A stretch of 64,000 nucleotides of DNA from assembly GCA_035236585.1 (NCBI GenBank), contig CP141139.1, positions 51,963,217-52,027,216 of the forward strand. Reading direction: 5' to 3'. Under the pieces are notes generated by a model. The model had not been told where the DNA came from. It was given only the letters and a program-made list of their open reading frames with translations, and did not search any database. Below, piece after piece: positions 48,651 through 64,000 of the stretch; positions within the stretch are counted from its first letter, which is position 1, and each line of letters starts with the position of its first letter. This DNA is from Warburgia ugandensis (Eukaryota; Streptophyta; Magnoliopsida; Canellales; Canellaceae). A program made the position numbers and the translations under genes.

Positions 48651-51600
48651 TCATATTGAGATAGATGGGCCTGTCTAAAAGAACGGTTCATATTTCTCAA
48701 GATCATATCATGAGTTCGGACAGGCCAGGTTTGATTTACTACACCCCAGTGAGAGTGGTGGTGTGTGGAGATGATGCTCTCGCTATCTCCTTTTTGGCTC
48801 CTCCTTTTCTCTCTCATTTACTGCTTGTGAAGAAGGAAGCTTCCAAAAGCAACTTGGGCACTTGAAAAAGCCATGATTCCAACTCACGATGATGGGAGTT
48901 TTTATTAAAATTTTGGTTTCTTGTTGTTGTTTTACCACCCAAACCCTACCAACTTGGCGTGGCAGACGACAACGCAGTAGGCTTCTTTGTTGCTATTCTT
49001 TATACAACATCAGATAGTAGCCGTGAATGAACCGGAGGGAGGGAGAAAAGAAGAATAGGAGCGCGTTGTTGTTGGTGGTTGGTAGCCCTGATGACGTTGG
49101 GAGGACATCTACGGCCGTCTCTTCTCATCAAATTCCCGATTTCGGACCTTCTATGTGGTGGTTGCCATACCAAAATGCACTAGTTTATTCTGACAGCTAA
49201 GTTACGAATGGAACCCAAATTTTGGGAAGATCGGGACTGATAATCTTACCAGGAACAAAAACATTGGATGATCCAGCGGCCTTTATCATTCTTAGCCATT
49301 GAACGGATAGATTAAAAATTTCGAATATAAACAAGATACAAATCTTGAGCAAGTAGTAGACAAGGATTGTCCGGAATTGGTCAGATGTATTTAAGTCAAG
49401 GCCCGGGATAAATGGTTGGGATCATTGATGCTTGGGCCCATTTATCTTTTAGCAGCAAAGTAATCTTATATTTAGTTGGCTTATCATCATATTAAATTTG
49501 GCACGTCTGAGTCGTGGTGGTTGGTGATGCCAACCCCCATCTATCTTAGATAGGCCTTCCAAAAAGATCTCCATTTAATGATCCTATATATTCCCACGAC
49601 CCTCCCTAGAGCGGGACAACAAATACAATTGTAGCCGCAGAACGCCCCTAGTGGGCTCCACATATCGTTTGAAGTGAATTGACCCGAAAATCCTGCCACC
49701 ATGCTCTATACTCTTATATCTTAACAAATTGGAGGGTTCTGATCACCCCACGAAGAACAATTTTTCCTTTTCCAGGGACAACTTATTTCTTCACTCATGC
49801 ACACACTTCATAACTCGCCAAGTCACTCATCCTTCTAATCTACTTCCATTCTTGCATGCACTTCTATCTCCACAAAACTGGAAACCTCTAGGAACTATGT
49901 TTGACAAAATTGAACCAATTTATACAAAAGAAGAGAGTAGGTACCTGTCAACAAATTTTTTTCGACATAAGAAAATAACCAAAATAATGGCATTTAGTAA
50001 ATGGACATCTAAAACATTTAAGACCTTGTTTAACCAATTTGAATCAATGTATTCAAAGTGAATAGAAGAAACATGCACCAAAAAAGGTTTAGTGAAAAGA
50101 AGAATCAAATATATGTCATTTCCTAGTCCCATGAAGGCCACAACAGACAGGATAAGAAAGTGATATGAAATGGCCAGAGATGGAACCAGTAGACAGCAAA
50201 GCTATTTAGGCAATTCCTTCCATATCCTTCTTCATCTTATATTCTCTTTCCTGCCAAACCAATTCAAACATCATATTGTCTTCATCTATAAAAGCATGAA
50301 AAGTTGCTAAAATTTGTAGTAAGCACCCACTAACACTAAAGAAACAAGAAAAGCTCACAGGAACATCCTTAAAGCGGGACTGAGGGAAAAGAGAAAATGA
50401 CACCAAACTAAGTTTTCAGCAAAAACACTATTTTGAGAAGCATAGCAAGGAATCTTGCTTAGTTTCATACTTTGCATCCTGAGAAACAAAAATGGCGATC
50501 ACCAAGCTTGTTTCTCGCCAGCCAAAATCAATATTAAGTATCAGGCTCTCAGGGTCTATTCACTATGCTTGGCTGTTTCCATAGACCCAACCGCCCCATT
50601 CAGTCTTCAAGTCTTATCCAACGAGGAACTCGTATGTTTTACTTCCATGTGGTCCCAGCTTGTTGGTGACCAAAATCTTTTGGATTAGATGATGCTCAAC
50701 CTCTAATAGGTTAAGAGTTTCCACCACTGTTCTTTTAATTTTTTTGTGTCCATCCTTCCACTACAAACTAACAGTGAATAGGATTTACAAACTAACAATG
50801 ATTAGGATTATCACCTCTAATCACGAAGATTGGGGTACAAAGAGCAGCTTGGGTCTCCATTGTGGGCCAAATTGTACTTTAAAGCTTTAACTATGTATTG
50901 ATCCTTGCAATATGCATTCTTTTGCAGTTTATATCATTATAGGAAGGGATGGCAAGGGTAGGGTGGGTCAAGCAAAATTTTGGAGGACTGTAACCCTGAC
51001 CGTAACTTTTTATACTGACCCTAACTAATTTTGGGTCATATTTTTCTAACCCAAATATTGTTTGGGTAAAAAAACTGCTGCCTCTAACCGTAACTTATAT
51101 AGGCAATTCAGGTTGGGACTCCTCATTTATCCTAACAACTAAAATTTTTTAACGCCTGAAAAAGTTGGTTCATAACAACTATCAAGTAATTATATTTTTT
51201 CACAGTGACAATTACTAACAAATTTTGCTTGTAAACACATTAGAACATCTATAATTTTTATATGAAGAATTCCCCTTCCTACTTTTAAGGCAATTAAAAA
51301 AGCTAAAATTTCTTAAAAAGGTTGGTTTAGGGATTTATTCTCCTATATAACTTTCAAAATAAAAGATGCTGTAGAAGTTTTAGGTCCTTTAATTTTTCTT
51401 TCTTTCATTTTTTTTGTCTTTCGCTCTACCTCTTTAAATAGAATAAATTTCGGGGTAGAGGAGAGACAAGCCAACCAGTTTAGTAACTAAATGCTTCACC
51501 ATATTTTTATTTTGATTTGAATATCTAAATCAACTTTACCATGTTTCACACAGACGATCCTATTATCTTTTGAAATTGCAAAGATATTTTTCACATTTCT

Positions 51601-52536
51601 TTATCTCATATTTACTCTCTAACCATCATCCTCTTTCCATCCTACTTTCACTCTTTTATGAGACCAAACAAAAGCTAGATTATGCAAATTTGCCATTGAA
51701 GGAGGTTTTGGTTTGCAAGATTGTTAACAACCTCTTAGTTCAAACTCATTCTGCAAATGTTAAAGTCTGTAACTTGTTCCTCCAATTCTTTGCTTAAAGG
51801 GGGTGAATATTGCAATATTGTCTCTTACTTTTGCGACTTTGGATGTCTATTAGTATGTGAATTTTTTTTTATTAGTTTCTTATTCTTGCTCATTGTATTT
51901 TTTTTCCTTGCTTGAAGGATGAGATCCCATTCGTGCTATTTGTTTTTTATGTTTTATTTGGTTGGATAGGGTATATGCACTATCTATTATGATCCTTAGT
52001 GAGGCCATCTTGTCATATGGAACATAAGGAGGCCCACCACTAGTATGGAACATTGGTTTAAGAAATTGACTTAGCATGTTCTATCGGTTCTAAGGATTTT
52101 GGCGTATTGATTAAGTTATTGACAACATCCAAAATCTCATTATTTCTATTCATTTCCATTTTATCTTGCTTGCAAGGCAGTGCACATGTACCATCCAAAA
52201 TTTATTTGTCAATCAACAACTACAATAGCATCCCAGTCCCCATGTCTGGCCTGAGCAAATGACATTGATTTTAGTTATTTTAGAAAAAAGAGAAAAAGAA
52301 TCCAAGCTTTGTATTGAATAAGAGGTTTCTTAAATCATAGATTTTCAGATAAACCTATTGCAACAAGGGTAATTGAATAAATGGTTGAGTAGCGATTTTT
52401 TTATCTTGAACATCCATTTCAAAATAGTTGTGTAATCCAAATAATTCTTAAATGCAAGTTCTTTTATTTTCTCCCTCTTAAATCTTTTATAGAATTTAAT
52501 TCAAACATGGTCACATCCATATCGCCCCCTCCTATA

Positions 52537-52541
<5 letters not shown>
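48651..52541. other. intergenic DNA without recognised gene
   Basis: Only short ORFs (for example 49,729-50,061 and 50,455-50,688) with no domain I know. A GGGATGGCAAGGGTAGGGTG stretch near 50,945 recalls hAT-type ends, but no partner was found. Confidence 0.5.
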
Positions 52542-52622
<81 letters not shown>

Positions 52623-52645
52623 AGGAGGAGGAGGAGGAGGAGGAG
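52542..52645. repeat. (GA)39 followed by (GGA)8 compound microsatellite
   Basis: Pure GA from 52,542 to 52,619, changing to GGA triplets up to about 52,645. The flanks are unrelated to the LTR microsatellites. Confidence 0.97.
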
Positions 52646-54201
52646 CATCAATTTTCCTAACCTCCTTATAATATCATAACAAGAGGTTGGGTGGTTTCCA
52701 TAACCGTTATCATACTCTTTAATTCCTTAATGGTTAATGGTAACTCAAAAATAGGAGAAATTTCTACTAAGCATCCTTATCTCCTATTTTTATTTAATCA
52801 TTCTTCATGTTTCTCTTTCATCCTTTCTATATTTAATCTTTCTTTATTTAAAGTAAAGAAGAAAGGATTAAGAACCAAATCTTTTGAAAGTGGTGGGTGC
52901 TATGCATACTTGATTGAAAGGACTAATTCTTTTCCCTCTCTTTGTGCATGTAGATTGGACTTTTTTTTCTCTTTGTACATGTAAAATCAATGCGGATAAA
53001 GAATTTCCCCCCTATTTGTGCGCCTAGACTGACTTCTTTTCTCTTTGTGTGTAGATCATGAAGAGAGTGCTGCATATGGGACCAGCTAGTTTGGTGATTT
53101 GATTGGTCTATGTTTTAGAAATTTGGACTTTAGATATTTTTTAGGATTAAAATTGCAAGTTCTTATTTTCTTTCACATTTGTTTGTTTCCTTTTCTCTAA
53201 AAATATCCAAATATCTCTATTAATATCCCAAAAATTCTCTCTTCGAATATGTATTTAATATCCCAAAAATCTCTCTTAATTGTAAATAAGTGTACAACTT
53301 TCCTACATTTGATTTGGTGTAAGGCTTAAGCTTTTAAAAATATAAAATACTACAAAAATTATCTTAATTTTTTTCATGTTTCTTTTCTCATCCAATAAGG
53401 CCAAAGATATAATAAGCATGTTTGTCACTAGTTCTAGTTTGTTTTTTTGTTTCTTTTTATATTTTAAATATTAGTATGTGATATATCTCTTTTTCTCTTT
53501 CCTTGTGCCTACATGGGCATGCCCTTTTACTAGTTTCTACTATAGAGAAAGGAGCCCTCGATCCATACCAAAATGAGATATTTTTAATTTCCAAATGCCC
53601 TTGCATTTGTTGTTATAGAAAAATATGTGCAAGGCATTTTACTTAGTATACAAACACAGAGAAAACTGTTTGAGGTGCCTAATTTTTTTCATCACTGACC
53701 TTAGCCTAAGTTTCTTATGAATTCTAGCCATAGTTTTTTTTTTTATAGTCAGACTTTTAACACCAAACTTCTTGACCTTAACTCAATCTGTATGAATCAA
53801 TTAGGTTTCACTCATTTTCAAAAGATTAGGGTTGGGTTCCTTAATGAGCCTAACTCTTTGTCGTCCCTAATTGGAGGGATACATTTTCAAGAAATTTCAA
53901 ATGTTGAAATTTTATAATAGTATTGTGGGAGGGCATTGTGGCCTTCCAAATGATCCAAATGTCTATTTATATTGGTTGCAGTAATGTGGCTCCTGAGCCA
54001 ATTCAAATCTTACATAGGATGCATCATAGTACCTTGGTTAACTCATTTCTCCTCTTTCTTCAACAAGTTCTTCAATTTATAGCTCATGTGTAATGAGTCA
54101 TTGTAAATTATCTATAATATATACTTGCTAATAGGAGATCCCTTCCCCTAAACACCCTTCTTAATAGAGTGTTGTACATGAGAAGGATGAGATAGGGGAT
54201 G
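52646..54201. other. intergenic DNA without recognised gene
   Basis: AT-rich sequence with nothing I can name. Confidence 0.5.
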
Positions 54202-54206
54202 CCACT

Positions 54207-56204
<1,998 letters not shown>

Positions 56205-56885
56205 CACCCCCCAACCAGTATTTTGCTAGTCCCGAGCAAAACATGCGAAAAACCAAATTTTTAAAATTTCAAAAATTATTCTTAAGTTAACTCCTCTTTT
56301 TCCTCAAAGAATTATCTTCAATAAATCACATCACTTTAGCATACTAATGAAAAATGACTGAAAAATTCAAAACCCTATCCATAAAATGCTTTAGAAAATG
56401 AGTAAAAAGATGAATTAATCATATTCAATTCCATTAATAAACTAAAGTTATCTAGATTATACTTCAGAAAATCCAATTCTCATCATAGTGTAGGAATTAA
56501 CCTAAAATTAAAATATAAAAAAATTTAAACAAGGAAAGCACCTAAAAAACTAGAATTTGCTAAAATTCTACACCCCCCAACCTGACAAAAACATTGTCCT
56601 CAATGTTTAAAAAGTAGGACCTAAAATGAATATGGGTGATGTAGGAAACAACAAAAAGGAAAAACACTAGGTTGCCTCCCAGTGAGCGCTAAGTTTAACA
56701 TCTTCAGCTAGACATATCCTCATTTATCTTTGAGTTTTCCTGATTCCAATAATGAAATGGCAAGATTTCTCACGCCACTTCAAAATCTCACGATAGTCTA
56801 TATATTTCATCCACCCTGAAATTTTTTGTGATGGTAGAATTATAACACAGTAGACTACCATGAATGTAACTTGAATGAGACTACG

Positions 56886-58160
56886 CTAATGATCACCAAT
56901 CTTCAAAATTTCACGGTAATCAATATAACTCCTCCACCTTGAAAATTTGAGTGGTGGAATCTCTATAACAATGTGAACTACCGCAAATTTGAATTCTATT
57001 AAACCATATAGATGTGGATGGTCCTCCTTTTCCTGAGATTGAGGTATAAGCTCACTGTGCCCTCCCTTAAAATATTGTTCTTGTATTAATAGAGGAGGGA
57101 GCATGGTTTTTCTTACATCATGATTATCGTCTAATGTGTACCTTAAAGTTGGTTGATATATGGACAGTATATCAATAGGCTCTTTCTTTTCTTGTTCTAT
57201 TGGCATAGGCAAGGTTTTTGATGGACCTAAATTCTTATCTAATGATTGTTCAAATAAGGTATGTAGGTCCCAATCAGGTATGCCTTCAACATTACAAGGC
57301 ATTTGAATTTGAGGCTCTATAAGGGGTTCTACTCTATCTTGCCATTGAGCAGTGTTCATTGGTGGTACAAGCTCCAACAATTCCTTTACCTCTTCAAAGG
57401 ATGTTCCTTCATTAATTTTGTAAAAATAAGCAGGACATGAATTGAGTGGTTCTGTGTTGGAGGTTTTTATGAATTCATCATCTTCCTCAATGGATGTCTC
57501 TTCATCAGAATCATAATAATGACTCAAATCCACCTCAAGTATATCTGTATTAGAGATTTCTGTGGATAGTAGGAGACTTTGTATTTCAAAATGATCACAT
57601 GAATTCTCTATCCTATCATCATTAATAGATGGTTCATCCTTATTCCCATTTGGTTCAAATTCTCCAAATCTTTCCATCAATACAGCATGTAATCAACCCA
57701 TCTCTTCTTGAACTTGTCTAGTCGATTCTGCTAATAACCCAAGGCTCTCGTCGAATGTGTCTTTCGCTGGTTGGAACCATAATTGTTGTCCCTGGTTTTT
57801 GTAATAATCCTGGTAGGGTTGATTAGGGTATGACCATGTTGGTTCTTCTTGAGATGGTTGGTAATCCTGAGACCATGAGTGTTCATGATGCCTAGCCCAT
57901 CCATTATAATCTTGATAATTTGTCTCGAGATAGTAATTACTGCTAGGTTCAATGAATGCATGAGGTGCAGTCATTGGCTCCTAATAATAATCATTATATG
58001 CAGAGCCATATGGCCAAGTAGAATTGGGATATTGTGGTTTAGGATAAGCATAGTAATTGTTGTACTGAGGTTGTGAATATGACTTAGTATCTTGCCTTGA
58101 GGCAAATAACCTATCCCTTGTACGAGTCATCCTTTATCTATCCCCTTTTTGATAAGCCAT
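56886..58160 (-). pseudogene. internal ORF of element 2, unknown function, three in-frame stops
   Basis: One frame of 425 codons starts MAYQKGDR at 58,160 and ends LKIGDH at 56,886. It is interrupted by stops after KGDR, after AYNDYY and after QEEMG. The first third is Tyr/Gln/Pro-rich (SQPQYNNYYAYPKPQYPNST). The rest is acidic and ends IPPLKFSRWRSYIDYREIL. I see no zinc knuckle, protease or RT motif. It may be a gag-like or family-specific protein; the function is unknown. Confidence 0.65.
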
Positions 58161-58199
58161 TGTAATCAATCTTTATATACAACAAAATCATTGTATACA

Positions 58200-58265
58200 A
58201 AGAATGAGTACTTCTCTTTCTTTTCTTCTTTTTCTCTTTTTTTTCTCTTTTTTTTTTTTTCTTTT
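58200..58265. repeat. polypyrimidine tract in element 2
   Basis: A C/T-only stretch with long T runs. The same position in element 1 (42,640-42,732) carries an expanded TTTTC repeat. Confidence 0.8.
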
Positions 58266-59437
58266 GTTGAGAAAACTAACCTAAATGATGCAACCTAACT
58301 TCTAGAATGATACGCAACCAAAAGGGCACACTCAAATAATCCTAAGGCTATTAAGCATCAATATATTTGACTCTCTTGGATTTGTGTGGGGATGATATTT
58401 TTTATTAGCCTAGACTAGCGCTCCTCCTCTCTTTAGGGGTTGACAACTGCTTACCAATTAGGTTTTGTCCAAAGTGGTTAATACAATCCTCGTTTAAGGA
58501 AGCGTTTAGACCTCAACAAACGTCAATAGGAGGTGGGGGAAGATCGAGGCTCTATTAGATAACCCCCAATAACCATAGTGATCAAAAGTCATTGGACTGA
58601 CAGTAAATCGCGTCCTATTAAGAGGGTCCTACGAGCAAGTGATGGCCCTATAGGTCTCTTCTGATTGATTTTAAATTAATGTGAAAGGAAGGTTTGCGCG
58701 CTTGAGGTGATTATCCTAAGTGAGCCAAGAGGTGGTGATGAAATCTACCCTTGATCTTATGGGGGCAGGGTGCCCTTACTAATTAATTTCCACACACTAT
58801 GGCAATTCGATCAGCATATAAATCACCTTAAAACATTAAACATGCCCTAAGAATGCAATTAAAAGCAGTAAACTAATGCAAAATCCTAAAATGCAACAAT
58901 TATAAAAGATGCTTTCTATATGAGTTACACTACCAAACAATGCAAATTATTCTAAATGCAAACCCTAATCTAGAAAATAAATGAGTAAGGAAACTCACAG
59001 TGGGGTTTCTGATGAAGATCAAGTGTAGGCCAACTTATCCCAAACTTGCCCTGTATTATACAACCCTTTAAAATTTAAAATGAAATTTGCAATTTACAAG
59101 GATCCTCACTACAAGATTCACTCAAAAGAAAAAAAGAAAGTCCTATTCTAGGAAAGCAGGGAAGTTTCCATTTTGATGAAGATCCACTTGCCCAATTCCT
59201 CCACTTTCCAATTTCCTAAAAAATAAAATTAGAAATTAGTACCAAATTCAGGAAACAAAGTGATTATGCCTAAAAATAATTGAAAAATACACCTAAAATT
59301 TTCCTAAAATTATAAATTTTGAAATTCCTAATTTTTTTTATTTTTTGGATTTTAATAAATAATTTTGAAATTTTTTTATTTTTAATTAAATTTTATGAAA
59401 ACTCCTTTGCAAGTCCCCGGCAACGGTGTCAAAAACT
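58266..59437 (-). mobile_element. 5' untranslated internal region of element 2
   Basis: Non-coding. It is colinear with 42,733-43,868 of element 1 (shared GATGCAACCTAA, GACCTCAACAAACGTC and GGAGGT-GGGGAAGA). The primer site near 59,412-59,431 has one change from the tRNA-Asp site (GGTGTCA for GGCGCCA). Confidence 0.75.
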
Positions 59438-60029
59438 TATTGATTGTTTAATCGCAAGTGCACGAGCTATTGTAGTGTAGCTTATGCAAGTACGAGTCGA
59501 TCCCACGAGGACTTGATTTAAAATGATGGAGTTTGAATAAAATTTAATTAATAAAACCTTGGGGTGATGGAGAGATAGAGGGAGAATGGGATGGAGAGGA
59601 GAGGGAGAGCACGATAGAGACTGGAGAGGAAGCCTTCCTCTCTCTCATTGCGTGGAAGAGAAAAACAAAGCCGGTAGAAGTTGGCTTATGTTGCTGGTGA
59701 ACAGAATAGAGAAAGGAGGTAGATACGGGAGAGATATATGGGAAAGAGGAGAAGATAGGTAAGGGGATGATCATGATAGAGAGAACAAATTTGAAGGGGA
59801 CGACGCCGGCCGGCTTGGTGTGTCACGCACCTATGGCCGGCCAGTGGGGAGAAGAGAATGAGAAAGAGGAGAGAATGGGAAGAGGTAGAGGGGAGAAGAA
59901 AGAGAGTAGAAGAAGAAGAGAAGAGAATGGGAGAATAGGAAGGAGGAAGAGAAAAGGAAGGTGGGAGAAGAGAGGTGGGTACGTGAGAATGAGGAAGGGA
60001 AAAAAGAGAGGAAATAAGGAAGGAAAATA

Positions 60030-60117
<88 letters not shown>

Positions 60118-60480
60118 AAGGAGTTGCCCTTCACATTTCTTTCTATTTTGTCCATGATTTCTATTCCATCCATCTCCATGATTGATCTAGTCCATCAATC
60201 CTTTTTAAAATGATCTGCACCGTTAACTTTTAATCGTAGTCATCTGTGCGTCCTTTGGTTGATCTGTAAAAGAAAAGACTAAATTAGAATCATCTAAACC
60301 ATATATTAATCATCTAATGAGCTCTAATGATCATCTGACAGTTGATTTTGAAAAATTAAGATTTGGATGGTCAATTGGAGTTAAATTCAAAATCAAGCTA
60401 AGTTTTGCAAATTTGAACGGTTAGATGATCTAATTGAATGCTAAATTAGGAGAATTTTGAGAAAAATTAAACACTTAACA
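59438..60480 (-). repeat. 5' LTR of element 2, with about 955-bp internal deletion
   Basis: It begins TATTGATTGTTTAATCGC and follows the left LTR to AATTTAATTAATAAAA. It then jumps to CCTTGGGGTGATGGAGAGAT, which lies at about 55,257 in the left LTR. The rest is colinear, including the (GA)n tract, to ACACTTAACA. Confidence 0.85.
60032..60110. repeat. (AG)n microsatellite, about 79 bp, in LTR
   Basis: Allelic in position to the tract at 55,732-55,833 but about 20 bp shorter. Confidence 0.97.
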
Positions 60481-60485
60481 CAACT

Positions 60486-61305
<820 letters not shown>

Positions 61306-61513
61306 GTATCCCTACAATCGATCTTTATGGCATAGTAAAACCCACTTAAGTTAGTATCCAATAAATTAATTATTCCGCTAAGCTAATATAAAGTGTCTAG
61401 TCCCAACATAGACCTATGTAATAAATTAATAACTTATTAAACTAATAAGATAACAAATTTTTAGAATTAAGGGCCCATTTATTATATAAGTTGGTATTCG
61501 CAAATTTGAAGAC

Positions 61514-61520
<7 letters not shown>

Positions 61521-61588
<68 letters not shown>
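61521..61588. repeat. (TG)34 microsatellite
   Basis: A pure TG tract of 68 bases just upstream of the first copy of the large direct repeat. Confidence 0.97.
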
Positions 61589-61590
<2 letters not shown>

Positions 61591-61705
61591 CATATGAGAG
61601 AGAGATGTAATGCACACACTATGAGATAAAACATTATAAAGGATAGATGTTTATTTGTCGAGTTGCTATAGGGGTACATGCTTAAGATGAATGTCAGGAA
61701 TAGAC

Positions 61706-61996
61706 ACCATTTTTTCCATGCATGTAAAACCTTTTCTTATAGATTAAGTTATTCATCATTTTTGGAATACAAAAAAATATAGCCCATGACAAATTAATCC
61801 ATTTGGATGACCCTAACCACCTGTTATGGGTCTTTCAAAAATCAGTACAAATACATAGTTGTGATTTTTTACCCAAGGGAACATGCTAAAAATATCTGAT
61901 GGGAATGAAACTTGTTATACAGCCTATTTAAGTCATTCTAATATGATGAATAGTTTAGACTATAAAAAAAAACTATTTTACATGCATGAAAAAAGG
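61706..61996. mobile_element. MITE-like element with inverted ends
   Basis: The left end CCATTTTTTCCATGCATGTA and the right end (reverse complement CCTTTTTTCATGCATGTAAA) are inverted repeats, about 290 bp apart. It has no coding capacity. A second copy lies at about 63,265-63,565 inside the other direct repeat. The target duplication was not resolved. Confidence 0.55.
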
Positions 61997-62104
61997 GGCA
62001 CATACTCTATGCACTCCTCTTGAGTGTATACTCCTTATATTGACAAAAGATATTAGAAAAAGTACAATTTACATCCTTAAAATATCATTTTGTTACATAT
62101 TAGT

Positions 62105-62244
62105 CCATAAGGGGAGGACCGAGGAAGGGGAGGACCACAAGGGTCAATAGACATCACCTTACCTTGCATTTTGCAAGAGGTTATTTCTATGCCTTAAACT
62201 CATGACCTCGAGGTCACACCACCATTGCACCAAGGCTCCCCTTC
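62105..62244 (-). mobile_element. Au SINE in direct repeat copy 1, 3'-truncated
   Basis: The minus strand reads GGGGAGCCTTGGTGCAATGG, then GACCTCGAGGTCATGAG and CTTGCAAAATGCAAGGTAAG. It stops in the GC-rich 3' part where copy 1 is deleted. The right flank CATATTAGTTCTTGAACT is the surviving target duplication. Confidence 0.88.
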
Positions 62245-62390
62245 ATATTAGTTCTTGAACTATTGAAAAACTTTGCACTGTAAATCCTATCCTATGACCT
62301 CAATGCATGTTAATGGATACCTTGTGTTGATCCCAAAACATATATTGTAATATTTTAGAATAAACTTCTACAAGAGTTATCCAGAGACCA

Positions 62391-63165
62391 AAGTAAACAA
62401 ATAATTTAGGGACTAAAATGTAGTTTGTAGGTAGGTCAGTGTCCTATCAGAGAAGATAATCAAAATGAATTCTTGTGATCATTTTTTTTTATAGAAATCT
62501 AAAGCATTTATCACAAAATATTTTCCAAATATAAGGGTTTCATAGATCAAATCAAATTAGAACCTAAATATAAAATTTATTTTCTAAAAAATCAAAGAAA
62601 AAGTATAAAATCAAGAATTTCAATATTGTTAGCCATGAAATCTAGCAACCTATTGTCATCAAAGACTCAAATGCATTCCCACTAAAAATCATCCAAATTT
62701 TAAGGGTTTGTATATCAAGACTTATATATTCTACATTTAAAAACAATTTTCCAAAACTATAAAAGAAAAAGGGCATCATATGGAGATTTTAAATCTTGTG
62801 ATGAAAAACTCTTATCATCTTCTCTAGTGAGATACAAAACTATTTACAAGCAGCGCCTTAGTTCCTTAAATATTAATTATTTTTAATTTGGAATTCAAAA
62901 AATCATAATTTAAATTGTGGAGCCTACATCATAGTTTGTTGAAGGACATAGGACAAAAGGACTTATGTTGCAAAAAATTTCATGGACTAATATGCAAAAA
63001 TAATAGTTCAGGAACTAAAGTGTAAAAGAACATAGTTTAGAATAATAAAGTGTACTCTGCTAAAAAATATTTGCCTATCTAAAGATAAAATTACAAATAT
63101 AGGAGAAAAAATTAAAATAGATAAAGGTTAAAGAGAAAAAATTTGAAATAGATAAAGGCTAAAGA
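62391..63165. other. unassigned AT-rich spacer between direct repeat copies
   Basis: No ORF of note, no recognised repeat. Confidence 0.5.
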
Positions 63166-64000
63166 GCATGTAATGCACACTCTATCAGATAAAACATTAG
63201 AAAGGAGATGTTTATTTGTTGAGTCGCTATAGGGGTACATGCTTAAGAAGAATGTAAGGAATAAACACCATTTTTTCCATGCATGTAAAACTTTTTCTTG
63301 TAGATTAAGTTATTCATCATTTTTGTAATACAAAAAAATATAGCCCATGACAAATTAATTCATTTGGATGATCCTAACCACCTGTTATGGGTCTTTCAAA
63401 AATTAGTACAAATACATGGTTTTGATTTTTGACCCAAGGGATCATGCTAAAAATATCCAATGGGAATGAAACTTGTTGTTGAACCTATTTAAGTCATTCT
63501 AATATGATGAATAGTTTAGATTAAAATATTTTAAAAAAAACTATTTTACATGCATGAAAAAAGGGGCACATACTCTATGCACTCTTCTTGAGTGTATACT
63601 GCTTAGATTGACAAAAGATATTAGAAAAAGTACAATTTACATCCTCAAAATTATCTTTTTGTTATATATTAGTCCATAAACTATTATTTTTTGTATATTA
63701 GTTCTTGAACTGAAAGGGTAGCTTGGTACACGAAGCTCCCACATATGCAGGTCCAGGGAAGGGGCAGACCACAAGGGTCAATAGATATCGCCTTATCTTG
63801 CATTTTGCAAGAGGCTGTTTCCATGCCTTAAAATCGTGACCTCAAGGTCACACTACCATTGCGACAAGGCTCCCCTTCATATTAGTTCTTGAACTATTGA
63901 AAAACTTTACACTGTAAATCCTATCCTATGACATCAATGCATGTTAATGGATACCTTGTGTTGATCCCAAAACATATATTGTAATATTTTAGAATAAATT
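63166..64000. repeat. direct repeat copy 2 (runs off the window)
   Basis: Colinear with 61,604-62,390 with scattered substitutions. It keeps the full left side of the SINE that copy 1 has lost. The right boundary is outside the window. Confidence 0.88.
63712..63877 (-). mobile_element. Au SINE in direct repeat copy 2
   Basis: Near full length on the minus strand: GGGGAGCCTTGTCGCAATGG, GACCTTGAGGTCACGATT, CTTGCAAAATGCAAGATAAG, and GGAGCTTCGTGTACCAAGCT at the 3' end. 17-bp direct repeats ATATTAGTTCTTGAACT lie at 63,695-63,711 and 63,879-63,895. Confidence 0.9.

Larger units (their letters stand above)
61604..62390. repeat. direct repeat copy 1 (copy 2 at 63,166-64,000)
   Basis: It starts near ATGTAATGCACAC and is colinear with 63,166 onward (GATAAAACATTA, CTATAGGGGTACATGCTTAAG, ATATTGTAATATTTTAGAATA). 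The period is about 1.56 kb. Copy 1 lacks about 90 bp around the left side of the embedded SINE. Confidence 0.88.

Noticed and set aside
50455..50688. Plus-strand 77-codon frame
   Set aside because: No recognisable domain, no splice context and no neighbouring exons.
50940..51130. Possible hAT-type transposon end (GGGATGGCAAGGGTAGGG)
   Set aside because: No inverted partner or 8-bp target duplication could be found nearby.

Overview
This window is nuclear DNA of a flowering plant. It has spliced exons with GT-AG borders, Au-type tRNA-derived SINEs, RTE-clade LINEs, and Ty1/copia and Ty3/gypsy retrotransposons. Most of the sequence is AT-rich, transposon-filled intron and intergenic DNA. I cannot place the species. 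Many degraded RTE LINEs and very large introns would suit a plant with slow transposon turnover, but that is inference.

Positions 1-37,040 (+) hold the 3' part of one gene. I read it as the plant ZRANB3-type annealing helicase/HNH endonuclease. Ten exons (50-37,040) give about 597 codons in a consistent frame. They start downstream of the SNF2 ATPase, which lies outside the window to the left. They run through a variable linker, the VSQ-TGR-HLY block, a lysine-rich block and a cysteine-rich block, and end in an HNH nuclease domain. The introns are very large: 7.8 kb before exon 8 and 21.3 kb before exon 9. The 21.3-kb intron splits the HNH motif.

The 7.8-kb intron carries degraded RTE LINEs, mostly minus strand (one with a twin-priming inversion), Au SINEs and a roughly 70-bp tandem repeat. 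The 21.3-kb intron carries an Au SINE, a triplicated unit of about 0.6-0.75 kb, and a layered nest. A Ty1/copia element (minus) has its 3' LTR split by a Ty3/gypsy element (plus) with a 5-bp target duplication. Two RTE LINEs sit inside the gypsy element, one in gag and one just before the RT. The gypsy element also contains an inverted integrase-LTR segment. Two more SINEs of different families and a LINE 3' fragment follow.

From 37 kb to 64 kb I see no host gene. The DNA holds a fold-back MITE and a 1.8-kb solo LTR. It also holds one partial and one complete member of the same minus-oriented LTR family, with a tRNA-Asp-type primer site and (GA)n tracts inside the LTRs. There is a GC-rich 365-bp solo LTR, a copia RT remnant and long microsatellites. 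A direct duplication of about 0.8 kb runs off the right edge and includes an Au SINE in both copies.

Nothing here looks like a new enzymatic system. The main interest is the transposon structure: nested insertions with readable target duplications, an apparently unfamiliar SINE, a non-autonomous LTR family with an unknown ORF, and an endonuclease motif interrupted by a very long intron. All similarity statements come from reading the sequence; no database search was run.
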